From: Hyalangium versicolor
GTDB lineage: Bacteria > Myxococcota > Myxococcia > Myxococcales > Myxococcaceae
Assembly: GCF_020103695.1 (NCBI RefSeq)
Contig: NZ_JAHXBF010000035.1
Location: 51,114 to 115,113 of the forward strand
Direction of reading: 5' to 3'
DNA length: 64,000 bases
A program made the translations under genes and the position numbers. Each line of letters starts with the position of its first letter. The first letter of the stretch is position 1. This document shows, in pieces, positions 44,336 through 53,051 of this stretch. The notes beneath the pieces are model-generated. The model ran no database searches and had not been told where the DNA came from. It saw only the letters and a program-made list of their open reading frames with translations.

Positions 44336-45818
44336 GGGGAGGATTCAATCACAAGGCTGGCGTGGCCTGCGCCGGTGGATTGCGCTGCGGTGCGGCAGCG
44401 CCGGAATATGCGCCGTGGTTCAGTGTGGCGAACCGCTGCCGGGCTGGTCGCTGCAGGAGCGCATGGCCTACTACCACGTGCCGGGCGTGGCCATTGCCGT
44501 GCTGAAGGACGGCAAGGTCGTGCAGGCCGCCGGTTTCGGTGTGCGCGAAGCGGGCACCCAGGAGGCGGTGAACGCGGACACCTTGTTCTCCGTCGGCTCG
44601 GTCAGCAAGGTTGTGACTGCTGCCACGACGCTGCGCAGGGTGGCGGCGGGCAAGCTCGATCTGGATCGCGACATCAACACCTACTTGACCACGTGGAAGA
44701 TTCCGAAAGCGCCGGCCTTCGCTGACAACAAAGTCACCCTGCGGATGCTGATGTCGCATACCTCGGGCCTGACGGTGTGGGGCTTCGAGGACTACCTGCC
44801 GGGTGAGAAGCTGCCGACGATCGTGCAGACCCTCGACGGTGTGGCCCCGGCCAAGAATGAGCCTGTCCGCATCGATTTCGAGCCGGGCACGCGCATGCGC
44901 TATTCCGGTGGTGGCATCACCGTCGAGCAACTGGTGCTGCAGGACACCACGGGCAAGCCGTTCGAGACCATCGTTCGCAGCGAGCTCTTCCAACCTGTCG
45001 GCATGCGCCGCAGCACCTTCGTCAATCCGCTGCCGGCCGGGGTGGGCAACATCGCCAAGGCCCACGACAAGAACGGCCAGCGCGCTGCACTGCCTCGCGG
45101 ATGGGAGAGCTTCCCGGAGCAGGCGGCGTCGGGCCTGTGGACCAGCGCCAACGAGCTGGGCGCCTTCGTCGGCGCATTGATCGACAGCTACCGGGGCAAG
45201 GGTGACTTCCTACCGCGAACGATCGCCCTGCAGATGATGACAGAGGTCTCTCCGAGCGTTCACGGCCTGGGGCCGCGTCTGGAAGGGGATGGCGAGGCCC
45301 GCATCTTCCATCACGGGGGCTCTAACGACAGCTACAAGGCCTGGATCGAGGGCTACCTGGAGACTGGCGACGGCATGGTCATCCTCACCAACGGTACCGA
45401 GGGCAACAAGCTGAACGTGGAGATCCGCAACGCGCTGTCGGATGCCCTGGGCCGTGGCATCAACCCATTGGTGCGCACGGTGGAACTGGCCCCGGCCGTG
45501 CTGGCCGACTACACCGGCACCTACCGCCTCGATGCACGCGTGCCGAACGATCTGACTGGCAACCTGGCTGGCCACTTCGAGGCCGGCACGCTCAAGGTAG
45601 GCCTCTCCGATGGTGTCATGACGATGACCCGGAACAAGCAACAGCCGGTGCAACTGCTGCCGGTGTCCCCGACGCGCTTCATCGGCCCGGTCGAGATTCT
45701 CCCGCTCCGGTTCGAGTTCCTGCGCAACGCCAGGGGCGCGGTCTACGCCCTGGTTGTGGAACGCGGAAACGCAAGGGTCTACTTCCGCCGTGACACGGGG
45801 CCGGGGGGCGCGAAGTAA
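44334..45818 (+). CDS. Beta-lactamase-fold serine hydrolase
   Basis: About 494 residues from ATG 44334. The frame is open much further upstream, but that part lies opposite the lipoprotein gene. A start at ATG 44463 (AGGAG 3 nt upstream) would remove LQERM-preceding residues that relatives keep. Class C/PBP motifs are present: SxxK in SVGSVSKVVTA, YSG in MRYSGGG and HHGG in FHHGGSNDS. A small beta-barrel-like C-terminal domain follows (ADYTGTYRLD to RVYFRRD), as in the beta-lactamase/DUF3471 arrangement. Members are esterases, D-aminopeptidases or peptidases rather than true lactamases. The N-terminus (LRRWIALRCGSAGICAVV) is weakly hydrophobic and might be a signal. Confidence 0.82.
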   Translation: MGRIQSQGWRGLRRWIALRCGSAGICAVVQCGEPLPGWSLQERMAYYHVPGVAIAVLKDGKVVQAAGFGVREAGTQEAVNADTLFSVGSVSKVVTAATTLRRVAAGKLDLDRDINTYLTTWKIPKAPAFADNKVTLRMLMSHTSGLTVWGFEDYLPGEKLPTIVQTLDGVAPAKNEPVRIDFEPGTRMRYSGGGITVEQLVLQDTTGKPFETIVRSELFQPVGMRRSTFVNPLPAGVGNIAKAHDKNGQRAALPRGWESFPEQAASGLWTSANELGAFVGALIDSYRGKGDFLPRTIALQMMTEVSPSVHGLGPRLEGDGEARIFHHGGSNDSYKAWIEGYLETGDGMVILTNGTEGNKLNVEIRNALSDALGRGINPLVRTVELAPAVLADYTGTYRLDARVPNDLTGNLAGHFEAGTLKVGLSDGVMTMTRNKQQPVQLLPVSPTRFIGPVEILPLRFEFLRNARGAVYALVVERGNARVYFRRDTGPGGAK

Positions 45819-45828
45819 ATTGCGGGGG

Positions 45829-46578
45829 CTACTCCTCCAGGCTGCGGGTCGAGAAGACGTCGTCGGGGATGGCCTCGTTCACCTTCCAGCTCTTGCGGAC
45901 AAGCCGGGTCGAGTGGCCCTGGGGGTTGTTGACCATCTTGACCTCGGTCGGGCTGCAGACGTTCCCCTCGCAGGTGTAATTGGAGCGGCTCTCCGTCTTG
46001 ATGTTCGTGCCCGCAGCATCGAAGTACTGGATCTCGGTCGGCAATGCCTTGTCCTTGGGCACCGTGAACGTGATCTTCGAGTACGTCGTGGTCTGGCCGG
46101 CCTTCGGCGTGGCGGTGAGCTTCCACTGTGTCGGCGTTTGTGAAGCAATCTGCCCGGTGTAGTTGCCGCTGTACGACGCCGTGGCCAGGTCGTCCTGGCT
46201 GAACGCGAGGCCGAGGAAGCTCTGCTCGCCGGAGTGGCTGGCGATGCGCCGAACCTTCCCAAAGGAAGGCAGGAATACGTACATCTGCGTCGGAGACATG
46301 ATCAGGACCTTGGTCCCCTTCATGTCCGCGGGAGCCAGGAACTCGCCGAGTCTTTTGTCCCCCTTGAACTTGAGCGTCATCTCCAGCTTCCGCTCCGCCT
46401 TGCCGGGCTCCTGGTTGAAGACCTCGTACGTGAAGGTCAGGGTCTTGGCGCGATTCAGGGCCGCATCCATGGTGGCGAGCACCTTGTCACCCGCCGCGTC
46501 AGCGCGGGCCGTGCCGCTCGCGGTGAGGATCGTCACCACCAGAACTCCGAAAGAGGCAGCCATCCATTTCTGTGTCAT
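45829..46578 (-). CDS. LolA-like outer membrane lipoprotein-sorting protein
   Basis: 249 residues from ATG 46578 with a signal peptide ending in TARA-DA near residue 27. The mature part fits the LolA-like family that transports lipid or lipoprotein to the outer membrane: KVLATMDAALNRAKTLTFTY, KRLGEFLAPADMKGTKVLIM, QMYVFLPSFGKVRRIASHSG and a C-terminal KSWKVNEAIPDDVFSTRSLE. It is a relative of LolA and of proteins linked to RND-type exporters, but no exporter is next to it. It lies about 200 bp after a subtilase gene on the same strand and converges on the hydrolase gene with a 10-bp gap. Confidence 0.85.
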   Translation of the reverse strand: MTQKWMAASFGVLVVTILTASGTARADAAGDKVLATMDAALNRAKTLTFTYEVFNQEPGKAERKLEMTLKFKGDKRLGEFLAPADMKGTKVLIMSPTQMYVFLPSFGKVRRIASHSGEQSFLGLAFSQDDLATASYSGNYTGQIASQTPTQWKLTATPKAGQTTTYSKITFTVPKDKALPTEIQYFDAAGTNIKTESRSNYTCEGNVCSPTEVKMVNNPQGHSTRLVRKSWKVNEAIPDDVFSTRSLEE

Positions 46579-46648
46579 TGATATCTCGCTTGTTGACGTA
46601 TCACGCATCTACGTGTCGGCAATGCAGAGGAGATGCCAGCCCCACCTG

Positions 46649-46669
46649 CCGAGGAGTTGCCCTCCTCGG
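46649..46669 (-). terminator. Hairpin between subtilase and LolA-like genes
   Basis: CCGAGGAG (46649-46656) and CTCCTCGG (46662-46669) form a perfect 8-bp stem around TTGCC, about 115 bp after the subtilase stop. No T-run follows, so a terminator role is tentative. Confidence 0.35.
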
Positions 46670-46784
46670 TTCTGGTCAGAAAGCACGCTTCACCTGGAAA
46701 TTGACGTGCCAGTTCTCGCTCCGACATGTCAGCTCCCGTGTCTGACGCATTGAGCTGGGTTCCGGCAGTCCGACGAGCGAAGCG

Positions 46785-49700
46785 CTATGGGGGGCAGTCG
46801 ACGACTTGCACGGTGCGAGTCACGGGCGTGGCGGTGTTGCCGCCCGCATCCGCCGCGAAGTACGTCACGGTGTAGGTGCCCTCGGCCCAGCCGTTCACCT
46901 CTCCCGTGTGCCAGCCCCAGGTCGAGATGTCGCCGTAGCACGCATCCAGTGTCTGCACCCCCGGATCGATCCACTGGCTGCCGCACGTGTGCGTCATGAA
47001 TGCCGGTCCCTGGAGCGCCAGCGTCGGCGCCGTCCGGTCATCCACGTTCACCGTGCGCGACGCGTTCACTGTCCGGCCTTGAGAGTCCCACGCTGCATAC
47101 CAGACCGTGTAGCTGCCCTCATATCCCAGGAGCGGTCCGGGCCCGGAGGTGTCCGTCCCTGTGTTGTAGGCATGCACCGAGATGGGGTTGCCGCAGCCAT
47201 CGAAGGCCTGCGCTCCCGGGTCGAGGTAGGTGCCGGGTCCGCACTCGAGAGTGCTCTCCGCCCGGCCTTTGAGTACGAGGAGCGGCTCGAGTGAGTCACA
47301 CGGCACGGGCTCTGGCTGCTCTGTCACCAGCTTCATGCGGGGGCGCTGCAGCGCCCCGGACGGTTGGTACTGCGCATAGGTCACAACGAAGCGGCCCACG
47401 CTCGAAGCGGCGATGCCTTCGCGCCAGGGCGAGGCGGCGGACGGCAGCTCCCCGAGGACGAGCTCTGCCTGGGGAGCCACTTCGCCAAGGGCGGAGACTC
47501 GCGTGGTGAGCACCTTGCGCACCCCGTCCCGTGTTCCTTGCCACGCTACCCGGTAGTCCTGGCCATCGAAGGTCACGGAGGCGGGAACAACGGCTGCTGC
47601 CCCCACGAGGAACTCCGTGGCGTCGAGTGGGGCGCCATCCAAGGCCCGCAGCCGCCGGCCCCACAGACTGTTGTTCGCTCCCGTCCAGACCACCAGGAAC
47701 TCTTCGTCGCCCGCGAGCGCACCTTCACGGGAGGCGACCGCGGGGCTGTTCTCGTTGGCGACTGTCGCTGCGATCGAGAGGGGCATCGCATCCAGCACGC
47801 TCCCCGAGGCGCCTGAGACGCGCGCAGCCTCCACGTCGTTTCCCTGTGCGCCCGAGTTCCGTGTCCAGGCCACCAGGAAGGTGCCGCCCGCGGCGGCAAG
47901 GCGGGCGTCTGAGCCGTTGTGCGAGATCGCGAAGCTGTTCGCCTCGATGCGTTCTCCGCTCGAGGCCCGGATGCGGATGCCCTGGATGCCCTTGTAGACG
48001 GTGCCGTTCTCGTAGAAGAAGCTGTCCCAGGTCACCAAGTAGTTTCCGCTCGCCGCATCGAAGGCGACGGAGGGTGTGCTCTGGGGCAGCTTGAAGGGGC
48101 CCTGGAACGTCTGGCTGACGAGGAAGGGGGTGTCCAGCACGGCTCCATCCGAGGCCCGCACGCGGGCGCCCCAGACGCTCGGAGGGCTCTGGAGATCTTC
48201 CCACACCACCAGGAAGTTGGTGCCATCGAATGCCACCGCGGGGTGATCCTGGGTGCCCGGCGCCGCGCTGATCACGATGGGCTGGGTATCCAGCAAGGCT
48301 CCGTCCGACGCTTTCACGCGCGCTGCCAGGATGTCCGGAGGGCTCGTGGAGGCGCTCGCCCAGACGGCGAGATACAGGCCATGTCCCGCCGCGACCGCGG
48401 ATGCATCCACCACCTGCGCATTGGGCGGCTCCGCGGGGCGGATGGGGAGTTCGGGAGAGATGGAGGGCCGGGCGATGGGAAGGGCCAGGATCGCCTTGCG
48501 CAGGTTCGGCAGGGGGCCGATGTGGCGCGGGTCCGAGGCCTGCGGTGTGCCCGTGGAAGAGAGCAGGGCGATCACCTCGCCGGGGCTGAGCGCGCCGCGC
48601 CCCGAGGCGATGGCGGCGCCCTGAAGGCTGGCCACCGTGCCGCCGATGACGGCCGTCGCGCTCGAGGTGCCCGCGAAGGTCGCGGTGTACCACCGGTGGA
48701 GTCCCTCGCTGCTGTAGAGGCTGCCATAGCCCGTGGACGTCACCCGGTCGCCCCAGCCTTGCAGGTCCACCGTGGAGCCATAGGTGGAGAAGCTCTCGGG
48801 GGCACGTGCCCCGGAGCCATAGATGGGCGACTGGCCGGCACCCACCAGGATGGCCCCCGAGTCGTTCTCCGGCCGGAACGGATAATGGCCGCCGTTGCCC
48901 GTGGAGTAGAGGGATGAATCCAGATCCTGCGTGCCGTTGCCTGCCGCCGCGACGACGACCTTGTTGGCTGCCACCGCCGCCTTGATGGCGTCGTACCAGG
49001 GCTTGTACCACTCGGAGGGGATGTAGTTCGTGCCGCCCGCGGGCCCGACCAACTGCTGCTCGATGACGATGACATCTCCGTCTCCGAGGTTGGCCGCGCA
49101 GTTTGTCACGGCCGCGCCCACGTTGTAGCCGGCCGACGTGTTGGCGTAGGCGAACAGCTTTTGCGCGCCATAGGCGATGCCGAGCGTACCTTCACCGTTG
49201 GGCAGGCTGCCGAGCACCCCCAATGCAGCGGTGCCGTGGTTGGTGTCGTTGAACGGATCGATTCCCGCTGGGCCTATGATTGTCACCGGCCCCAGGTCCA
49301 CGTGCCCGGAGTTGAAGCTGTACTCCACGTCGCAGATTCTCACGGAGGCGCCGTTCCCGCCCTGAACGCCGTGGGCAAAGCGCCCATCGATGCCCGCGGG
49401 CGCCTCGTCCTGGTACTGCTGATAGGAGCCGGTGCTGATCGCGTAGTAGTCCGGCGCCACCGGTGACTCGACCGGGCGGGGGACGCGGTAGACGGCCTCC
49501 ACCTCCGAGAGCTGGCGGAATGCTGCCGCGATGCGTTGTGCGTCCAGGACTGGGGGAAGCCGCACGCGGAAGTACAGGTTGAGATCCGGCTGCGGCTCGG
49601 TGGTTCGTCGCTGGCCCTCGGCCTGGAGCTTCTCCAGCGCCTCTTCAGATACGTCGTGGGAGCGAGTCCACCGGCCGCGCTCCAGCGCCTTCATCAGGAC

Positions 49701-49949
49701 CGTGGCCGCCGGTGCGCGTAGCCCGCGCCCTGCAAGATCCGCGGGCACGCCATTTCGCAACCGGATGAGCTGGTGGTCACGGAACTTGATCTCCAGCAGA
49801 TCCGCCTCGACCTGTTCCTCACCTCCCAGCGCCTGGATTTGAGCCTCACCGACCGCCAGTGCCGCCTGCTCCGAGTCCGCCGCCAGCGCTCCCGTGCTTG
49901 TTGTCAGCCCGAGCGCGACGAGCCATGAGACCCTCGTCTTGAGATGCAT
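46785..49949 (-). CDS. Large secreted subtilisin-family protease with C-terminal Ig-like domains
   Basis: 1054 residues with a signal peptide (MHLKTRVSWLVALGLTTSTG, cleavage near ALA). A prodomain covers about 25-180. The S8 domain (about 195-500) has Asp in VRICDVEYS, His in NHGTAALGVL and Ser in GTSSATAVIG. A long beta-rich middle follows with repeats such as ASDGALLDTQP and VAFDGTNFLVVWED. Two Ig-like DUF5011/HYR-type domains end the protein (LVLKGRAESTLECG, DPGAQAFDGCGNPI; LALQGPAFMTHTCG, DPGVQTLDACYG). Likely an extracellular protease for prey or biopolymer breakdown. It shares the PLPNLRKAI region with the AbfB-bearing subtilase at 40934. Confidence 0.9.
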   Translation of the reverse strand: MHLKTRVSWLVALGLTTSTGALAADSEQAALAVGEAQIQALGGEEQVEADLLEIKFRDHQLIRLRNGVPADLAGRGLRAPAATVLMKALERGRWTRSHDVSEEALEKLQAEGQRRTTEPQPDLNLYFRVRLPPVLDAQRIAAAFRQLSEVEAVYRVPRPVESPVAPDYYAISTGSYQQYQDEAPAGIDGRFAHGVQGGNGASVRICDVEYSFNSGHVDLGPVTIIGPAGIDPFNDTNHGTAALGVLGSLPNGEGTLGIAYGAQKLFAYANTSAGYNVGAAVTNCAANLGDGDVIVIEQQLVGPAGGTNYIPSEWYKPWYDAIKAAVAANKVVVAAAGNGTQDLDSSLYSTGNGGHYPFRPENDSGAILVGAGQSPIYGSGARAPESFSTYGSTVDLQGWGDRVTSTGYGSLYSSEGLHRWYTATFAGTSSATAVIGGTVASLQGAAIASGRGALSPGEVIALLSSTGTPQASDPRHIGPLPNLRKAILALPIARPSISPELPIRPAEPPNAQVVDASAVAAGHGLYLAVWASASTSPPDILAARVKASDGALLDTQPIVISAAPGTQDHPAVAFDGTNFLVVWEDLQSPPSVWGARVRASDGAVLDTPFLVSQTFQGPFKLPQSTPSVAFDAASGNYLVTWDSFFYENGTVYKGIQGIRIRASSGERIEANSFAISHNGSDARLAAAGGTFLVAWTRNSGAQGNDVEAARVSGASGSVLDAMPLSIAATVANENSPAVASREGALAGDEEFLVVWTGANNSLWGRRLRALDGAPLDATEFLVGAAAVVPASVTFDGQDYRVAWQGTRDGVRKVLTTRVSALGEVAPQAELVLGELPSAASPWREGIAASSVGRFVVTYAQYQPSGALQRPRMKLVTEQPEPVPCDSLEPLLVLKGRAESTLECGPGTYLDPGAQAFDGCGNPISVHAYNTGTDTSGPGPLLGYEGSYTVWYAAWDSQGRTVNASRTVNVDDRTAPTLALQGPAFMTHTCGSQWIDPGVQTLDACYGDISTWGWHTGEVNGWAEGTYTVTYFAADAGGNTATPVTRTVQVVDCPP

Positions 49950-50115
49950 GGTTGCTCCTATGGAACGCCCGTCCCCGGAAGGGGGCGGGTAGGGGGACGA
50001 CCGCGAGGGGGCTCGCTCAGGAGGGTGAACGCCCGTCGCGGAAGATCTTCCCGACAGCTTTCTGTGGTTCCATGGCGTGCCCTCGTCGTCCTTTCATGAG
50101 AGGAGCAGAGGTTTC

Positions 50116-51030
50116 ATGCGCTTCCTTGCGTTCCAGCGGAGGTTCCTGGCTGTCGGTCTGCTTCCGCTGGCAGCCATTCTCCTAGGCGGTTGGGTGGCGC
50201 ACTCTCAGGGCCTCCCTGCGAAGGTCTTTGGCGTCAACGTGGTGGCCATGGGGTTTGGGCTCGCGCTCCTTGCGGGACTTCTCCGGCTCTCCTGGGAGGG
50301 AGTGGTTCGTCAGGCGCCAAGAATTGCTGCGGCAATGGGAGCGTTGCTGGCCACGACTCTGATGTTTCCTGGGCTCGAAGGAGTGCACCGCTGGATCACC
50401 TTGGGACCTGTGCGTCTGAATGTCTCGGCGGTGCTCATGCCGTGGCTCCTGGCGGCGGTGTGGGCACTCTTGCGAGGAGAACGCCCAATCCTTGCCTGTG
50501 GATGGGTTGCGGCGATCCAAGCACTCCACGTGCTTCAACCCGACGCGGGGCAGGGGACGGCATGGGGCGTCAGTGCCGTGCTTCTATTTTGGACTGCGCC
50601 GTCTACGGAGATCCGCTGGCGCGTCGTTGGGAGCACCGCGGCCCTGCTGGGCGCTGCGGCGGCTTGGGGACGAGCCGATCCCTTGAATGCGGTTCCCCAC
50701 GTGGAGCGGATTCTTCACCTGGCGGCCGACGCCGGAGCGCTCTGGCTCGTGGCCACGTTGCTGGCCGCAGCGGCCCTCCTGGTTCCTGCGGTTCACCACG
50801 CGGTGCAGTTGTTCTCCCGGAAGAGCGAGGCGGCGCCGCTGGTTGCTACCCTGGCCGTCTACTTCGGGCTGACCTTCGTCGTCACGGAGTTGGGCGCCTT
50901 TCCGGTCCCTGTGCTGGGCGCTGGCGCGGGTCCCGTGCTGGGCTGGTACTCGCTGCTCGGGTTGAGCCTGCTCTGCTCTCGAGAGCCGGTTCCATCGGGT
51001 GGACGGTCCGAGATGGCCCAGGTTCAGTGA
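50116..51030 (+). CDS. Multi-pass membrane protein with SEDS (FtsW/RodA)-like motifs
   Basis: 304 residues from ATG 50116, with AGAGG about 4 nt upstream. There are eight or nine hydrophobic helices. Three stretches echo SEDS glycosyltransferases: HRWITLGPVRLNVS (like RWIxLG...QPSE), HVLQPDAGQGTAW (like LQPDxGTA) and ELGAFPVPVLGAGAGPVLGW (like LPFxSYGGSSL). It is shorter than the usual 370-400 residues, and I do not see the loop carrying the catalytic Asp. It may therefore be a divergent, perhaps inactive SEDS relative, or an unrelated protein with chance similarity. It overlaps the end of the convergent patatin gene by 7 bases. Confidence 0.6.
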   Translation: MRFLAFQRRFLAVGLLPLAAILLGGWVAHSQGLPAKVFGVNVVAMGFGLALLAGLLRLSWEGVVRQAPRIAAAMGALLATTLMFPGLEGVHRWITLGPVRLNVSAVLMPWLLAAVWALLRGERPILACGWVAAIQALHVLQPDAGQGTAWGVSAVLLFWTAPSTEIRWRVVGSTAALLGAAAAWGRADPLNAVPHVERILHLAADAGALWLVATLLAAAALLVPAVHHAVQLFSRKSEAAPLVATLAVYFGLTFVVTELGAFPVPVLGAGAGPVLGWYSLLGLSLLCSREPVPSGGRSEMAQVQ

Positions 51031-52085
51031 AGCGGCCGGACGCGCTCCGCCAGGCGCCCGGTGGAGAGCAACTCCCAGAACTCGTCTCCCATCCGCCGGC
51101 TCTCGGACAGGACCTGCCGCCAGGCCCGTATCCGCTCCTCATCCGAGAACCGGACGAAGTCATCCCGGTCCGGGATGCGCCCTGAAGGCAGGCGCGCGAC
51201 GAGCTCGGGAGAGGGAGCGATGATCAACGCTCGGCGGAAGTTGCGCGGCCGTGCCCACCGCCAGCGCAGTGACTTGTCGAACCATCCGGGCACTACATAC
51301 GGATAGAAGTGTGGGTAGAGCACGAGTCCCTCGCCCGGACCGAAGTCCAGGTCGAGGTGGTAGTCGATGATGCCTCCGTCCCGATAGACACCGGGACGGG
51401 TCCCCGGGATGCGGACCCCGCTGAGCACCAGGGGGATGGAGCCCGAGGCCAGCAACGCCGGCCGCAGGTTCTCGCGCGTCAAGGGCAGGTGGGCCGAGGG
51501 CAGATCCTTCAGGCCAGCGAACGGACTGGTGTCTCCCGCCGCGTGGAAGATGACCCGCTGCATGTGGAGCCCCAGCGTGCGGCGGCTCACCAGGTTCGTC
51601 ATCGCTGCCAGCGCGAGTCCCATCATCTGCACACGCGGGTGCTCGAATGCCGACAGCCCCCGGCACAGCGCGGTAACGATGTGCAGCCGTGCCCACGGGT
51701 GGCCGAGGATCTGCTCCACGCCGTCCCTACCCAGGACCGTGTCCAGGATGCGGTCGCTGGTGGCGCTCACCAGCGAGGGAGGCGGCTTGGGCGGGTAGCG
51801 CTGAAGGACGTAGGCCTCCTCCATCCGCTCCAGCGCGGCCACCGGTTCCTTCTGCGCCAGGCAGGACAACCGCCAGCTCCCGATGGAGCTGCCGATCAGG
51901 TGGAGCGGACGCGTGCGGCCCCGGAAGAATCCGCCGAACAGCACCCGGTCCAGTCCGGCCAGCACCAGCCACTTCGGTCCACCGGAGGCTCCGGGCAGGA
52001 CGTCCACGTCATCCGCGCGCAGCCCTCGCTCGCGGATCCACCGCAACGCATCCGGTCCCGCCAGCAGGGTGAGGCTCGTACTCAT
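51024..52085 (-). CDS. Patatin-like phospholipase
   Basis: 353 residues from ATG 52085, 8 bp after the methyltransferase stop, so probably one operon. The patatin fold is supported by the start VLPGASGGPKWLVLAG (glycine-rich oxyanion region), the nucleophile elbow LIGSSIGSWRL (GxSxG) and the acid in VYRDGGIIDYHL (DGG/DG motif). No signal peptide. Such enzymes hydrolyse membrane or storage lipids. The shared operon with a SAM methyltransferase suggests lipid remodelling, but the substrate cannot be told. Confidence 0.86.
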   Translation of the reverse strand: MSTSLTLLAGPDALRWIRERGLRADDVDVLPGASGGPKWLVLAGLDRVLFGGFFRGRTRPLHLIGSSIGSWRLSCLAQKEPVAALERMEEAYVLQRYPPKPPPSLVSATSDRILDTVLGRDGVEQILGHPWARLHIVTALCRGLSAFEHPRVQMMGLALAAMTNLVSRRTLGLHMQRVIFHAAGDTSPFAGLKDLPSAHLPLTRENLRPALLASGSIPLVLSGVRIPGTRPGVYRDGGIIDYHLDLDFGPGEGLVLYPHFYPYVVPGWFDKSLRWRWARPRNFRRALIIAPSPELVARLPSGRIPDRDDFVRFSDEERIRAWRQVLSESRRMGDEFWELLSTGRLAERVRPLH

Positions 52086-52093
52086 GGGAAGAC

Positions 52094-52831
52094 CTACCGC
52101 GTGCAGCGCAGGGCCATCGCATGAGGGTTGTCGAGGTAGTCCTGCCAGAACGCCTGGCCGTACTTCGCGAGGCCCGTCGGGGAGCACTCGGGGCGCGTCC
52201 AGGTGATGGATTGGAAGCCCGCATCGCGAAGCACCTGCTCGTGCGTGGCTCGGCTCCACAAGAAGAATTGGATGGTCAAGGGGACCTCCGTGTGCAGCAC
52301 CGCGGAGATCTCATGACCATCCCGAGGAGACTCTGGGAAGTCCACCATCGTTATCCCATAGCGGGTGCTGTTGGGGCCCTTTGCGCTGAAGTCGGGGTTG
52401 AACGCGTAGGTGACGAAGCTCCCCCCTGGCTTCAGGTGGGCATGAATGTTCCGACACATGCGGAGCATGTGCTCAGGAGAGTGCGCGTAGGGCAGCAGGT
52501 AGATGGCCGTGACGACGTCGAAGGAGCCCAACAGCGGCATGTCGGCCACGTCTGACACGTGGTACTCGATGCCCAGGGGTTGGTCCGCTTCCTGCTGGCG
52601 TGCGTTGCGAATCATTTCCTCCGAGATGTCCACACCCGTCACGCTTGTGGCTCCGCGCGCCTTGAGTTGCCGCGTGTACAGCCCGTCACCGCAGGCCACG
52701 TCGAGGACGTTCTTTTCGTTTACGGAGCCCAGCGCGTTGAAGAAGGTGTAGCCCTCGATGTACTTCGAGCGCACTGGCAACACGTCCCAGTCCGCGACCT
52801 TGGCTCCAATCTGGTCATGCTGTGCCGACAT
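52094..52831 (-). CDS. SAM-dependent class I methyltransferase
   Basis: 245 residues from ATG 52831 with AGGA just upstream; the longer frame to 52969 has no ribosome site. Motif I is NVLDVACGDGLYTRQL (about 41-56), motif II follows as TSVTGVDISEEMI, and DVVTAIYLLPYA and LKPGGSFVTYAF are the later motifs. It is a small-molecule or lipid methyltransferase; the C-terminal half (EVPLTIQFFLWSRATHEQVL) resembles ToxA-type and related natural-product methyltransferases. It is followed by the patatin gene after 8 bp. Confidence 0.9.
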   Translation of the reverse strand: MSAQHDQIGAKVADWDVLPVRSKYIEGYTFFNALGSVNEKNVLDVACGDGLYTRQLKARGATSVTGVDISEEMIRNARQQEADQPLGIEYHVSDVADMPLLGSFDVVTAIYLLPYAHSPEHMLRMCRNIHAHLKPGGSFVTYAFNPDFSAKGPNSTRYGITMVDFPESPRDGHEISAVLHTEVPLTIQFFLWSRATHEQVLRDAGFQSITWTRPECSPTGLAKYGQAFWQDYLDNPHAMALRCTR

Positions 52832-53051
52832 ATCCTGTTGCCTCTCCACGCTGTGCCGGAGCCAGGGTGACTTCCCGTGGCTTCTCAGGGGCCCACTATG
52901 CCAGTTCCCTTCCCCACGAGAGGGAAACTCAAGCGATGAGGCGCACGCCGCGCAGTGAGTAGCGTTCACCTGATCGGTGCCTGCGCGTTACGACCGCGAG
53001 ACACACAGCCTCTACGGTGCCGCCGCTGCAGCGAACCATGAGGTGCTGTGA

